From an uncultured Sulfitobacter sp. (GTDB taxonomy: Bacteria > Pseudomonadota > Alphaproteobacteria > Rhodobacterales > Rhodobacteraceae), in NCBI RefSeq assembly GCF_947499945.1, contig NZ_CANMQD010000008.1, forward strand, positions 26,620 to 90,619: DNA of 64,000 bases. The letters run 5' to 3'. The notes beneath the pieces were generated by a model. That model searched no databases. It was not told the origin of the DNA and saw only the letters and a program-made list of their open reading frames with translations. Both the position numbers and the translations under genes were made by a program. Positions 27,833 to 41,537 of the stretch are shown here, piece after piece. Every line of letters starts with the position of its first letter. Within the stretch, counting starts at the first letter, position 1.

Positions 27833-29317
27833 ATGAAAAAGCCCCTTCCAACAGTCACGCCCAACACATGGGAATTTTTGCGCGACCCGATGATCGCGCC
27901 CACCGGTTTTCGGGAATATGATGCCCGCTGGCAGTACCCCGAAGCGATCAACCTGCCTGGCATCACCGCACTAGGCCTTGGGCTTGGGACACAAATGCAC
28001 CAGCGCGGGATCGAGCCTGTGATTGCTGTGGGCAACGATTACCGCGACTATTCGCTGACCATCAAAAACGCTCTGATGCTGGGGCTTATGCAGGCAGGTA
28101 TTCACGTCAAGGATATCGGCCCCGCCCTGTCGCCTATGGCCTATTTTGCCCAGTTCCATCTGGACGCACCTGCGGTGGCGATGGTGACGGCCTCACACAA
28201 TCCCAATGGTTGGACCGGCGTCAAGATGGGGTTTGAACGCCCCCTGACCCATGGCCCTGACGAGATGAACGAACTGCGCGATATTGTGCTGAACGGCAAA
28301 GGTGTCACGCGCGAGGGCGGTAAATACGAATTCGTCGAGGGCGTGCGCGAGGCCTACCTTGATGATCTGGTTGGTGACTTCAAAATGACCCGCAAACTCA
28401 AAGTCGTCTGTGCCACAGGCAATGGCACAGCAGCGGCCTTCGCGCCTGAGTTGTTCCGCCGCCTCGGTGTCGAAGTGGTCGAGAGCCATAACGAGCTGGA
28501 CTATACGTTCCCGCACTATAACCCCAACCCCGAAGCCATGGAGATGCTCCATGATATGAGCGCGAGCGTGAAAGCCTCTGGCGCTGATTTCGCCCTTGGC
28601 TTTGATGGCGACGGTGACCGCTGCGGTGTGGTGGACGACGAGGGTGAAGAAATCTTTGCCGATAAGGTCGGCGTCATCATGGCGCGTGATCTGTCCAAGA
28701 TATATCCAAACAGCACCTTTGTGGCTGACGTGAAATCAACCGGCCTTTACGCCTCAGATCCCGTATTGATCGCCAATGGCGCAAAGGCGGATTACTGGAA
28801 AACCGGCCACAGCCACATGAAGCGGCGCGTGAAAGAAATCGGCGCACTCGCCGGTTTCGAGAAATCCGGCCACTACTTTCTGGCCGAACCTATTGGCCGT
28901 GGATACGACTGCGGCATGCGCGTCGCTGTCGAGATTTGCAAGCTGATGGACCGCAACCCCGACATGTCCATGTCCGACCTGCGCCGCGCCCTGCCCCTGA
29001 CCTATGCAATGCCCACCATGTCGCCCTATGCCGCCGATGAGGAAAAATACGACATCCTCGCGCGCATTGTTTCCAAACTGGAAACGGTAACCGAATTTGC
29101 GGGGCGCAAAGTAGCACAGGTCGTTACCGTCAACGGGGCCCGCGTGATCCTCGACAACGGCAGCTGGGGTCTGGTACGTGCGTCATCCAACACGCCAAAT
29201 CTGGTAGTGGTCTGCGAAAGTTCCGAGAGTGAAGCCGAGCTGCGTGCGATTTTCAAAGCCGTCGATGACGTGATCCGCACAGAGCCTGCTGTGGGCGATT
29301 ACGACCAAACGTTCTAA
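27833..29317 (+). CDS. manB: Phosphomannomutase/phosphoglucomutase
   Basis: A 494-aa alpha-D-phosphohexomutase that moves phosphate between C6 and C1 of mannose or glucose. It is the step before ManC (34617-36071) for GDP-mannose, and may also make glucose-1-phosphate for the UDP-glucose and dTDP-rhamnose routes. The active-site serine is S121 in 'TASHNPNGWTG', the metal loop is 'GFDGDGDRCGVVDD' near 265, and 'EKSGHYFLAE' is the sugar-binding loop. The ATG at 27833 is chosen because it starts the conserved protein; an in-frame TTG at 27770 would add 21 unlikely residues. The ugd gene follows after 24 bases, so the two are probably cotranscribed. Preference for mannose or glucose cannot be told from sequence. 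Confidence 0.92.
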   Translation: MKKPLPTVTPNTWEFLRDPMIAPTGFREYDARWQYPEAINLPGITALGLGLGTQMHQRGIEPVIAVGNDYRDYSLTIKNALMLGLMQAGIHVKDIGPALSPMAYFAQFHLDAPAVAMVTASHNPNGWTGVKMGFERPLTHGPDEMNELRDIVLNGKGVTREGGKYEFVEGVREAYLDDLVGDFKMTRKLKVVCATGNGTAAAFAPELFRRLGVEVVESHNELDYTFPHYNPNPEAMEMLHDMSASVKASGADFALGFDGDGDRCGVVDDEGEEIFADKVGVIMARDLSKIYPNSTFVADVKSTGLYASDPVLIANGAKADYWKTGHSHMKRRVKEIGALAGFEKSGHYFLAEPIGRGYDCGMRVAVEICKLMDRNPDMSMSDLRRALPLTYAMPTMSPYAADEEKYDILARIVSKLETVTEFAGRKVAQVVTVNGARVILDNGSWGLVRASSNTPNLVVVCESSESEAELRAIFKAVDDVIRTEPAVGDYDQTF

Positions 29318-29341
29318 GCCCTCCCAAAGGAATTCATACAA

Positions 29342-30508
29342 ATGAAAATCGCTGTCGCAGGTCTGGGATATGTCGGGCTGTCAGGTGCAATTCTGCTTGC
29401 TCAACATAATCAAGTCATCGCCGTAGACATCAATCCGGATCGCGTGGCCATGGTCAATGCACGCAAAAGCCCCATTGTAGACCCTGATATTGATGACTTC
29501 CTTGCCAATCACGATCTCAACCTGACGGCCACCACCGATGCGGAGGCCGCGTTTCGGGATGCCGATTATATCATCGTGGCAACGCCCACCGACTATGACA
29601 GCGTGCATGACTATTTCGACACCTCCAGCGTCGAGGCAGTCATTGTCCAAGCGCTGGCCTGCACCACCACAGCCCATATCGTGATCAAATCCACCATTCC
29701 CGTCGGCTTTACCGAGCGTATGCGCGCCCAGACGGGCAGTGACCGGATTATGTTCTCGCCTGAATTCCTGCGCGAAGGCCGCGCACTCTATGACAACCTG
29801 CATCCCAGCCGCATCATCGTCGGCGATACAGGGCCCGCCGCTCATGCCTTTGCCGATCTTCTGGTGCAGGGTGCGATAGACAAAACCGCTCCCGTCAAAT
29901 TCACCGACGCCTCCGAAGCCGAAGCGATCAAGCTCTTTGCCAATACCTACCTTGCCATGCGGGTGGCGTTTTTCAACGAGCTTGACAGCTATGCCATGTC
30001 GCGCGGTGTCGACAGCCGCCAGATCATTGAGGGCATCAGCCTCGATCCGCGCATCGGCGACCACTACAACAATCCTTCGTTTGGCTATGGCGGATACTGC
30101 CTGCCCAAAGACACCAAACAGCTGCTGGCGAACTATTCCGAAGTGCCGCAAAACCTGATCCGCGCCATTGTGGACGCCAACCGCACGCGCAAGGATTTCT
30201 TGTCCGAACAAATCATCGCCCGCAAACCGCGCGTAGTGGGCGTTTACCGTCTGGTGATGAAATCAGGCTCCGACAACTTCCGCCAATCGTCCGTGCAGGG
30301 CATCATGAAGCGGATCAAGGCCAAAGGCGTCGAAGTCATTGTCTATGAGCCTGCAATGGAAGAGGATCGCTTTTTCAACTCCCGCGTGATCCGCGATCTG
30401 GACGCCTTCAAAGCCGAGGCCGACGTCATCATCGCCAATCGCAAAACCGATGATCTGGAAGATGTGGCCGACAAGGTCTTTACCCGCGATCTGTTTGGGG
30501 GGGATTGA
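29342..30508 (+). CDS. ugd: UDP-glucose 6-dehydrogenase
   Basis: A 388-aa enzyme that oxidises UDP-glucose twice to UDP-glucuronate with NAD. The Rossmann loop '[10 protein letters not shown]' begins at residue 7, '[10 protein letters not shown]' near 116-125 and 'FSPEFLREG' near 138-146 are family signatures. K197 in '[10 protein letters not shown]' and the catalytic C253 in '[10 protein letters not shown]' are present. The length is that of the short bacterial Ugd class. The start has AAAGGA upstream, and the gene lies 24 bases after the phosphomannomutase gene. It would supply an acidic sugar for an exopolysaccharide or capsule. A GDP-mannose dehydrogenase is less likely because of the '[13 protein letters not shown]' form. 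Confidence 0.94.
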   Translation: MKIAVAGLGYVGLSGAILLAQHNQVIAVDINPDRVAMVNARKSPIVDPDIDDFLANHDLNLTATTDAEAAFRDADYIIVATPTDYDSVHDYFDTSSVEAVIVQALACTTTAHIVIKSTIPVGFTERMRAQTGSDRIMFSPEFLREGRALYDNLHPSRIIVGDTGPAAHAFADLLVQGAIDKTAPVKFTDASEAEAIKLFANTYLAMRVAFFNELDSYAMSRGVDSRQIIEGISLDPRIGDHYNNPSFGYGGYCLPKDTKQLLANYSEVPQNLIRAIVDANRTRKDFLSEQIIARKPRVVGVYRLVMKSGSDNFRQSSVQGIMKRIKAKGVEVIVYEPAMEEDRFFNSRVIRDLDAFKAEADVIIANRKTDDLEDVADKVFTRDLFGGD

Positions 30509-30706
30509 CGGGCGGCGGGTAGGTTATCGGTAAGATATCAAACAACGCGCATATGAACCCTGTGCAGCGCAAGGCACGATTGAGATCAATACAAAGCATA
30601 CTGCACCCCAGATAAGTAATTGGAATATATTACGATTTTCTGTTGTAAGCACTACCTTGGGTTGTTAGGAAAAATCAACACCGCACCTAAATTCAAGTTG
30701 GAATAC

Positions 30707-31012
30707 ATGACAGAGAAAAATGCAAACGCAACATTTCGAATACTAACTCTTTGCTTTGCCGTGGGGTTGGCATTCGGTATATTTTTTGTTGTGTGGAAGA
30801 ATTTTAACCCCGAGACGACTATCCCTTGGTTTAACGGGATTGTGGCCTTTGCAGGCCTTACAGCAGCATATCTTTCGATCCCAGACTTCAATAAAATTGG
30901 TTCTACCTCAGGTCATGACTGGCTTTTAGTTATTGTATCTTTGGTTGTTGCAGTATTCGGACTTGCCTTATTTGGACTTGGTTCTGAGTGGTTACAGCAG
31001 CTCTTAAACTGA
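30707..31012 (+). CDS. Small three-helix membrane protein
   Basis: A 101-aa protein with three predicted membrane segments: 'ILTLCFAVGLAFGIFFVVW', 'FNGIVAFAGLTAAYLSI' and 'WLLVIVSLVVAVFGLALFGLG'. No family is recognised. The ATG at 30707 starts just before the first helix; an in-frame TTG at 30620 would add 29 residues that do not look membrane-related. The base composition is clearly more AT-rich than that of the neighbours, and the gene sits next to an IS remnant, so it may have arrived by transfer. Confidence 0.6.
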   Translation: MTEKNANATFRILTLCFAVGLAFGIFFVVWKNFNPETTIPWFNGIVAFAGLTAAYLSIPDFNKIGSTSGHDWLLVIVSLVVAVFGLALFGLGSEWLQQLLN

Positions 31013-31566
31013 TAATTGGGGAGATTTCCCATCTGCTATGTCTATGTCGGAATTTCTTAATCTACGGTGTCATCAGTAAGATGATAAGCTGGGGAAATGA
31101 AAGCCATAGTAGGCAAAAAGCTCGCCGTCCTATACCTCACACGGCGGCAATGATGACGGAACTCAAGCCATCACAGAACCCAAACCACCTCTTTTCTGCT
31201 GGCCGGTCCGAGACAGCCCTGATCTCAATCGGTTTTGGGGGATCGGCATGACCGGAGCATCTGATCGGAGACGAAGACAGGCGTCAGCATGTGGATCGAC
31301 TTCTACAATCATAAGCGCCCACATTCCGCCCTTGGTGGCAACTCACCCGCTATGATCAACTGGCAAAAAAACAGCACAGCCCATCAGCAGATGTGAACAG
31401 TCGCTAAGAGCGCCAGATTCTGTCCAGATTGCTGGAAGTAAGTCACGCGGCTTATTACTATTTGAAAAAATTTAACTTTAATATTAAGAAGCTTAGTCAA
31501 GTGCAGGCGCACAAAACACATTTAGATAACCGCCCTCTTTAAAAGACGATTTGGAGCTAAAAGAAT
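31013..31566. other. Remnant-rich gap upstream of RTX gene C
   Basis: Apart from the transposase fragment at 31289-31396, nothing recognisable is seen. The last 120 bases are AT-rich and probably contain the promoter of the RTX gene at 31567. A GGAG sequence 11 bases before its ATG is the likely ribosome site. Confidence 0.45.
31289..31396 (+). pseudogene. IS3-family transposase C-terminal remnant
   Basis: Thirty-five codons plus stop that end a DDE transposase of the IS3 group: 'IDFYNHKRPHSALGG', followed by 'SPAMINWQ', match the conserved 'FYN.rRPHsaLgg.tPa..y' tail. The rest of the element is gone, and no terminal inverted repeats were recognised. It marks an old insertion between the ugd region and RTX gene C. 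Confidence 0.85.
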
Positions 31567-34524
31567 ATGATTGGTGATAACCCCCTGACGATTGCAGCGA
31601 TCAATGGTGATTTTGATTATACGGGCACTGACACATCGGTTTACGATGCGATTGATTTTCTCCCCGGATCTACGGGCACAGCACTTAACCGCACTGTGAT
31701 TTTTGACGCGGACGCCGCGAACAATCTTGATTTTATCAACTTTGCCCCCGCAGCAACCGATGTTGCAACGATAAGCTTCAGGCTCGATAACGGGGCTACG
31801 CTGGATCTGAGCGCGGTAGCCATCACCAATTTCAGCGCAAACGATACCATCGAAATTCGCAATTTCGATACAATCTATAACGGCCCGGCCTCTATGGTCA
31901 CAGGCACGGTGTTCAGCGATAATATCATCGGTGGCCAGCGGACATTCGACACCCTGAACGGCGGCGGTGGCGATGATAATATCGACGGTGGCTATGGTGG
32001 TGCGGTCATATCGGGTGGTGAAGGCAACGACACAATCGATGGTGGCTATAACGGTAGTGGTACGATTAACGGCGACGCGGGCAACGATTCTATCAGAGCC
32101 AGCTATACTGGCGGTGATGTGTTTGGCGGTATTGGCAACGACACGATACGTGGTGGCCAACATATCACTGATATATTTGGCGGTGAGGGCAACGACTCTT
32201 TGAGCGGCGGCTACGGCGGCGGCGAGATACACGGCAATAGTGGCGACGACGTGATCCGCGGCGGTTTCTCTGTGAGTGATCTGTATGGCAACACTGGCAA
32301 CGATACAATTAGTGGTGGCTACTCTGGCGGTACAGTATACGGCGGCAATGGCAATGACATGCTCAATGGTAGCTACCTGGGCGGTACAGTATACGGCGGC
32401 AATGACGACGATGTAATCAGAGGTGGCTACCAAGGCGGCACATTATACGGCGAGGATGGCAATGATCTAATCACTGCCGGATATCTAGGCGCTGTGATTT
32501 TCGGCGGTGATGGTGATGATACGCTCCGCGGCGGCAGCCGTGGGGATTCCTGGATCGAGGGCGGTGCAGGTGCCGACCAAATAATCGGCCGTAATAATGG
32601 AACCGATACCGCAAGCTACGCCTCATCAGCCGGGTTTGTGAACGTCTCCCTGTTGACCGGTTTCATGGGCGGTGGCGCCGGCAGTCACGCGATTGGCGAT
32701 ACACTCGCTAATATTGGCAACCTGATCGGGTCCGCGTTCGATGACCGCTTGAACGGTGACAGCAACGATAACCTATTGCAGGGTGGTGCGGGTGCAGATT
32801 TTTATAACGGTAATGGTGGTTTTGACGTCGTCGGATATCAAACCTCTACCAGCTTTGTGAATGTTTCACTGGCGACCGGATATACCGGGGGCGGTGTCGA
32901 TAATGATGCGACAGGTGACACGTTCCTGCTGATTGAGGGGCTTATCGGGTCTGCATTCGATGACCGGCTAAACGGAGACAACGGGAGCAACCTTCTAGAG
33001 GGAGGTAAGGGGGCCGATGTCCTGAACGGCAACGCTGGCAATGATACGATCAGCTACGCATCCTCCGAAAGCTTTGTAAATGTTTCACTGGCAACCGGAT
33101 ACACGGGCGGCGGTGTCGATAATGACGCGACAGGTGATACCTTCAGTTCTATCGAAAATCTGACAGGCAGCATGCATGATGATAGTCTGTCCACCGATAA
33201 TAATGACAACCTCCTCATGGGATTGGCTGGTGCTGACACGCTGAACGGGCGCGGCGGTGAGGATACTGTTTCCTTTGCCGGCTCTGACACTGGAAACGAG
33301 GCCAACCTGCTCACCGGCGTTGGTGGCGGCAACACATCAAGCGATTCTTTTGGGGATGTTTATATCGGGATCGAACATCTCATTGGTGGCGAGAATAACG
33401 ATACTTTGATCGGGAATGCTGGCAACAATACCCTGCTCGGCGGCGGCAACAGTGACATCCTCGAAGGCGGCGCAGGTGATGATATTCTGCACGGCGGAGA
33501 AGACCGTGACGTCCTCAGAGGCGGCGTAGGTGATGATGTTCTGCGCGGCGAAGACGGCCGTGACGTCCTCGAAGGGGGGGCCGGTGCAGATGTGCTGGAT
33601 GGCGGCGGCGACTATGGGGATACGGCCAGCTATGAAAGTTCTGCGGGTTTTGTAAACGTATCTCTGGCAACCGGTTTCGCCGGCGGTGGTGCCGGCACGC
33701 ATGCGGCTGGCGATACATTCATAGGGATCGCAAACCTGCGCGGGTCGGATTTTGACGACAGGCTGCGCGGAAATGATGAGAACAACTTTTTAGATGGTGG
33801 CCTTGGTGCTGACCGTCTGGATGGCAGCGACGGCTACGATTATGCCGATTATGAACGCTCTGAGAGCTACGTTAACGTCTCGCTCAAAACCGGATATACG
33901 GGTGGGGGTGTAGATAACCACGCATCAGGAGATACGTTTTTCAACATCGAAGGCATTTACGGCAGCGATTTTGATGATTTGCTGAGCGGTGATAGCGGGG
34001 ACAACCACCTGTCAGGCAACGATGGCGATGATATTCTGGTCGGGCGCGAAGGGGCTGACCGCTTGTATGGCGGCGGTGGTAACGACACAGCGAGCTATTT
34101 TGACAGTAGCAGTGGGGTGAATGTCTCCCTTCAAACAGGCTACACAGGAACCGGGGCTACCAACCATGCCACCGGCGACCGCTTTTCCTCGATCGAAAAT
34201 CTGAGCGGCTCTGCGTTCAATGATGTTCTGAGCGGCAACACCCGCGATAACATCATCAACGGACTGGGCGGCAACGACACCTTGCGCAGCTATGCCGGCG
34301 CGGATCAGTTCAAATTCGACACTGGATTTGGCAATGACGTGGTCGCAGACTTCGAGGACGGTGTGGATATGCTCAACTTCGTTGATCACGCAGGCGTCAC
34401 CAGCTTTGCCGATCTGACGATCACAACATCGGGCAGTGCAGCTCTGGTGGCGGACGGCGCAGGCAACACTGTATTGGTGAACGGATTGGCCGGAAACCTC
34501 ACAGTGGATGATTTTATCTTCTAA
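31567..34524 (+). CDS. RTX protein C, 985 aa, with 18-residue GGY repeats
   Basis: A type I secretion-type calcium-binding protein. Residues 1-120 are unique ('MIGDNPLTIAAINGDF', then beta-rich). Residues about 120-330 are ten tandem 18-residue repeats that alternate a 'xIxGGYxGG' half with a classic 'TVYGGNGND' nonapeptide. From about 345 to 940 come six copies of the 82-residue-type module seen in RTX A and B, plus one decayed copy ('SFAGSDTGNEANLLTG'). The C-terminus 'LTVDDFIF' matches the other RTX ends. It is the only one of the seven RTX genes on the plus strand. Probable role in adhesion or matrix. GGAG lies 11 bases before the ATG. Confidence 0.93.
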   Translation: MIGDNPLTIAAINGDFDYTGTDTSVYDAIDFLPGSTGTALNRTVIFDADAANNLDFINFAPAATDVATISFRLDNGATLDLSAVAITNFSANDTIEIRNFDTIYNGPASMVTGTVFSDNIIGGQRTFDTLNGGGGDDNIDGGYGGAVISGGEGNDTIDGGYNGSGTINGDAGNDSIRASYTGGDVFGGIGNDTIRGGQHITDIFGGEGNDSLSGGYGGGEIHGNSGDDVIRGGFSVSDLYGNTGNDTISGGYSGGTVYGGNGNDMLNGSYLGGTVYGGNDDDVIRGGYQGGTLYGEDGNDLITAGYLGAVIFGGDGDDTLRGGSRGDSWIEGGAGADQIIGRNNGTDTASYASSAGFVNVSLLTGFMGGGAGSHAIGDTLANIGNLIGSAFDDRLNGDSNDNLLQGGAGADFYNGNGGFDVVGYQTSTSFVNVSLATGYTGGGVDNDATGDTFLLIEGLIGSAFDDRLNGDNGSNLLEGGKGADVLNGNAGNDTISYASSESFVNVSLATGYTGGGVDNDATGDTFSSIENLTGSMHDDSLSTDNNDNLLMGLAGADTLNGRGGEDTVSFAGSDTGNEANLLTGVGGGNTSSDSFGDVYIGIEHLIGGENNDTLIGNAGNNTLLGGGNSDILEGGAGDDILHGGEDRDVLRGGVGDDVLRGEDGRDVLEGGAGADVLDGGGDYGDTASYESSAGFVNVSLATGFAGGGAGTHAAGDTFIGIANLRGSDFDDRLRGNDENNFLDGGLGADRLDGSDGYDYADYERSESYVNVSLKTGYTGGGVDNHASGDTFFNIEGIYGSDFDDLLSGDSGDNHLSGNDGDDILVGREGADRLYGGGGNDTASYFDSSSGVNVSLQTGYTGTGATNHATGDRFSSIENLSGSAFNDVLSGNTRDNIINGLGGNDTLRSYAGADQFKFDTGFGNDVVADFEDGVDMLNFVDHAGVTSFADLTITTSGSAALVADGAGNTVLVNGLAGNLTVDDFIF
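31960..32545 (+). repeat. 18-residue GGY/RTX tandem repeats
   Basis: Translated repeats of about 54 bases alternate 'DGGYGGAVI', 'GGYSGGTVY', 'GSYLGGTVY' or 'GGYQGGTLY' halves with GG-x-G-N/D-D halves. The period is twice that of ordinary RTX nonapeptides, and the repeats are found only in this gene. Confidence 0.8.
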
Positions 34525-34537
34525 AAACCATACAAGA

Positions 34538-34571
34538 GCATGCGGCTATGCATATATCTGTGGCCGCATGC
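34538..34571. terminator. Hairpin between convergent RTX C and manC
   Basis: GCATGCGGC and GCCGCATGC form a perfect 9-bp stem around a 16-base loop, 14 bases after the RTX stop. There is no strong T-run on the plus side, so it may be a stabilising stem; on the minus side TTTTT follows about ten bases later, so it could end the manC message. Confidence 0.5.
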
Positions 34572-34616
34572 ACTGCAAATACGCGACTCCTCAAAGGGTT
34601 GGAGACGCTAAGCGCC

Positions 34617-36071
34617 CTACCCTTTGGCCCCCTGCCCGCGGGCATAGACGTCTTCGTAGCGCACGATATCATCCTCTCCGAGGTACGATCCCGTCTGCAC
34701 TTCGATCAGAACCATGGGCAGTTTGCCGGGGTTCACCATTCGGTGCACGGCGCCCAGAGGGATATAGACGGACTGGTTTTCCGTCACCAGTTTGACCTCG
34801 TCGTCGATGGTGACTTCTGCGGTGCCTTCCACGACAATCCAATGCTCGGCGCGGTGGTGATGGCTTTGCAATGACAGGGCCGCACCGGGGTTCACCACGA
34901 TGCGTTTGACCTGAAACCGCGTGCCTGCGCCCAGACATTCGAACCAGCCCCAAGGGCGGTAGTCGCGCGGCAATGTATCGGCCTGTGCAATATCTTGTGC
35001 CTTGAGGATGCTCACCGCCTGTTTGACCTGTTGGGTGTGATCGCGGTGCGCCACCAGCACCGCATCCGGCATGGCAATCGCGATAATATCGTCCAGCCCG
35101 ATGCCTACCAGCTGCTGATCAGGGTCCTCAGAGCGCAACAAAGTGTTGTGACAGCCAATCGCAGTCGCTCCCGCGCTGGTGACAACCCCGTCCGCGTCCT
35201 GTGTCCCGTCGCGCCAGACTGCCTCCCAACTGCCCAGATCGGACCACGCACCACCATACGGCACCACGCTCAGATTGGCGGCTTTTTCCATGATGGCATA
35301 ATCGATTGAATCGTCCTCAAGCGTGGCCCAAGGTTCAGGTGCCAGACGGGTAAAGTGTAAATCCTGTTCGGCCAATGCCACCGCTTCGCGTGTCGCCTTT
35401 AACATCTGGGGCGCGTATTTCTCGAAGGCTGCAATCAGGGTGGCGGTCGTGAACAAGAAAATGCCTGCGTTCCACAAATGCCGCCCGCCCTCGACCAATG
35501 CCTGGGCCGTTTCTGCATCAGGCTTTTCGACAAACCCCTCGAGGGGTTGGGCCACGGGTGCAAAATCTGCCCCGATATCTTGCGACAGCGCCAACCAGCC
35601 ATAGCCCGTCTCGGGCCGTGTGGGGCGGATGCCAAATGTGACCAACTGCCCCGCCTGCGCAGTGGGCACCGCCGCGAGCGCAGCCGCGCGAAACAGTGCC
35701 GCATCCTCGATCACATGATCGGAGGGCGCCACCAGCATCAGCGTATCCGCACCGTTTTGTTGCGCCTCTAAAACCAATGCGCCGGCAAGGATCGCAGGGG
35801 CCGTGTTGCGGGCCTCAGGCTCGATAATAGTTGCCGCCGCCCCCACCCCGATGGCCGACAATTGCTCCGTCACGACAAAGCGGTAGTCAGATCCCGTGAT
35901 GATCAAGGGCGCGGCAAACCCTGCCCCCGACAACCGCTGCGCCGAGGTCTGGAACAGGCTTTCGTCTCCCGTAAGGCGGGCAAATTGTTTGGGATAGCTT
36001 TTGCGCGACAAAGGCCAAAGCCGCGTACCGGATCCGCCACACAGCAAGAGCGGATGAATTGTATCGGTCAT
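34617..36071 (-). CDS. manC: Mannose-1-phosphate guanylyltransferase/mannose-6-phosphate isomerase
   Basis: A 484-aa bifunctional enzyme. The N-terminal nucleotidyltransferase domain has 'LLLCGGSGTRLWPLSRKSYP' (pyrophosphorylase loop) and 'FVEKPDAE', and makes GDP-mannose from mannose-1-phosphate. The C-terminal cupin holds 'PWGWFE', 'QSHHHRAEHWIVVEGTAEV' and 'IPLGAVHRMVNPG', which form the type II phosphomannose isomerase site. It is the partner of the phosphomannomutase at 27833-29317. The ATG at 36071 is used; GTG at 36083 is an alternative. It is the last of glf - rmlC - manC on the minus strand. Confidence 0.95.
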   Translation of the reverse strand: MTDTIHPLLLCGGSGTRLWPLSRKSYPKQFARLTGDESLFQTSAQRLSGAGFAAPLIITGSDYRFVVTEQLSAIGVGAAATIIEPEARNTAPAILAGALVLEAQQNGADTLMLVAPSDHVIEDAALFRAAALAAVPTAQAGQLVTFGIRPTRPETGYGWLALSQDIGADFAPVAQPLEGFVEKPDAETAQALVEGGRHLWNAGIFLFTTATLIAAFEKYAPQMLKATREAVALAEQDLHFTRLAPEPWATLEDDSIDYAIMEKAANLSVVPYGGAWSDLGSWEAVWRDGTQDADGVVTSAGATAIGCHNTLLRSEDPDQQLVGIGLDDIIAIAMPDAVLVAHRDHTQQVKQAVSILKAQDIAQADTLPRDYRPWGWFECLGAGTRFQVKRIVVNPGAALSLQSHHHRAEHWIVVEGTAEVTIDDEVKLVTENQSVYIPLGAVHRMVNPGKLPMVLIEVQTGSYLGEDDIVRYEDVYARGQGAKG

Positions 36072-36180
36072 ATCGTATCTCACAATTGCACGCAGTTATA
36101 AGGATCGCAGGCTACGCCTAATTCTACAGAATATTGCGACGAAATTGAGACTGGTTATGATTATTTTACACCTGTGCGGG

Positions 36181-36741
36181 TCAGCCTTCCCAGACGAACG
36201 GGTTGTCCACATCACGCAAAGCCTGCGCGGCCACATCTTTGGCCGACAAAACCGGCTCACTCGACAGCGCCCAGTCAATCCCGATATCCACATCGTCAAA
36301 CCGGACCGAGCGGTCACATTCAGGCGCGTAATACGCGGTGCATTTATAGGCGATCTCGGTGTTGGCCTCGCGGGTGACGAACCCGTGCAAGAACCCTGTC
36401 GGGATCAGCAATTGCAGCCCGTTCTCGAAACTCAGGTCATATCCCACCCAATGGCCATAGGTCGGACTGCCCACACGGATATCCACCGCCACATCAAATA
36501 GCGCCCCGCGTGCGCAGCGCACCAGCTTGGCCTGCGCATGGGGCGGCGTCTGGAAATGCAGCCCCCGCAGCGTGCTAACCGCCTCCGACATCGAATGGTT
36601 GTCTTGCACAAAATCCATATCGATGCCGTGCTCCAGCAGCGTTTTACGGTTCCAGCTCTCGGCGAAAAAACCACGTGCATCGCCAAAACGCGCAGGCTCC
36701 AGCAGCAATACACCCTCCAGTGCGGTTTTAGTCACTTTCAT
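36181..36741 (-). CDS. rmlC: dTDP-4-dehydrorhamnose 3,5-epimerase RmlC
   Basis: A 186-aa cupin enzyme that epimerises C3 and C5 of dTDP-4-dehydro-6-deoxyglucose. The catalytic base H62 is in 'RGLHFQTPP', the acid Y132 in 'IAYKCTAYY', and 'ESWNRKTL', 'QDNHSMS' and 'PTGFLHGF' are family signatures. The length is normal. It is separated from rmlB/rmlD by about 28 kb and from rmlA by 8 kb, on the same strand as glf and manC. A leader element shared with kpsT lies 18 bases upstream of the ATG (see 36760-36782). Confidence 0.96.
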   Translation of the reverse strand: MKVTKTALEGVLLLEPARFGDARGFFAESWNRKTLLEHGIDMDFVQDNHSMSEAVSTLRGLHFQTPPHAQAKLVRCARGALFDVAVDIRVGSPTYGHWVGYDLSFENGLQLLIPTGFLHGFVTREANTEIAYKCTAYYAPECDRSVRFDDVDIGIDWALSSEPVLSAKDVAAQALRDVDNPFVWEG

Positions 36742-36759
36742 CGCGGCATACCTCTCGGG

Positions 36760-36782
36760 AAATCAGTCTCTAATAAGGGTTA
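36760..36782 (-). promoter_or_regulatory. Leader element before rmlC shared with kpsT
   Basis: On the minus strand TAACCCT, a 2-base gap and TTAGAGACTGATTT end 18 bases before the rmlC ATG. The 14-base core is identical, and at the identical distance, upstream of kpsT. A 13-base piece (plus-strand CAGTCTCTAATAA) also occurs at 45798-45810 inside the end of parB, perhaps by chance. Confidence 0.45.
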
Positions 36783-36793
36783 AAACCCTGACG

Positions 36794-40697
<3,904 letters not shown>

Positions 40698-40865
40698 ACC
40701 ATTCCCCAATCCACTGATCCCATGGAAGGGTTGGCCTGCACGCACGCAGATACGGCGGCACAATTATGGCAGCAGAGCGACCTTTAACTCCGGTTTAAAT
40801 AGTGATTTAACCTATTGAATTTTAATAAATTTTTCTAAGCGCATTGTAGTACTGCAAGACACACG

Positions 40866-41519
40866 CTAGCCCATTAACGTCTCATGATAGGCAATGCCCT
40901 CATCAAGATCTTCGAAGTAGGTCAGCTGGCCATGCTCCAGCACCACACCCGCATCGCAAAATTGGCGGATCTGGTTCATGTCATGGCTTACCAGAATGGC
41001 ACTGGCATCCTTGACCCGCTCCATAAAAACCGCACGGCTTTTGCGTTTGAATACAGCATCTCCTACGGCGGTCACTTCATCCACCAGATAGGTGTCAAAC
41101 CGGATACCCATCGAGACACCAAAGGCCAGCCGCGATCGCATGCCCGACGAATAGCTGCGCACCGGCATGTAGAAATGTTTACCCAATTCGGCAAAATCCT
41201 CGACAAAGGCCTGAAGTGCATCGGTATCCACCCCGTAGATGCGCGCAATAAACCGGCAGTTTTGCGCCCCCGTCAACTCACGGTGAAACGATCCGCCGAA
41301 CCCGACGGGCCACGAGATGCTGCCATCCGATAATATCTCGCCACTGTCAGGGGCCATGGTGCCAGCAATCATCTGCAACAGCGTTGATTTCCCCGCGCCG
41401 TTACGCCCCAACAGCGCCAGTGACTTGCCCGTGGGCAGGGTCATATTCAGATTGTCGATCACGACCTTGCGGGTGCCCCGCACCATGAAACTTTTGGAGA
41501 GGTTCTCAAAGACAATCAT
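40866..41519 (-). CDS. kpsT: Polysaccharide export ABC transporter ATPase, KpsT-like
   Basis: A 217-aa ATPase of the capsule exporter family. The Walker A is 'GRNGAGKST' (residues 38-46), the ABC signature is 'YSSGMRSRLAFG' and the Walker B is 'YLVDEV'. 'GPVG'-like 'PVGFGGSFHRELTG' is typical of KpsT/Wzt. The length matches KpsT. It would pair with KpsM (42872-43693) and KpsE to move the glycan across the inner membrane. The gene lies 39 bases after kpsE. An RBS cannot be clearly seen; a leader element shared with rmlC is 18 bases upstream. Confidence 0.95.
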   Translation of the reverse strand: MIVFENLSKSFMVRGTRKVVIDNLNMTLPTGKSLALLGRNGAGKSTLLQMIAGTMAPDSGEILSDGSISWPVGFGGSFHRELTGAQNCRFIARIYGVDTDALQAFVEDFAELGKHFYMPVRSYSSGMRSRLAFGVSMGIRFDTYLVDEVTAVGDAVFKRKSRAVFMERVKDASAILVSHDMNQIRQFCDAGVVLEHGQLTYFEDLDEGIAYHETLMG

Positions 41520-41537
41520 GCCGAATAGACCCTGTGC

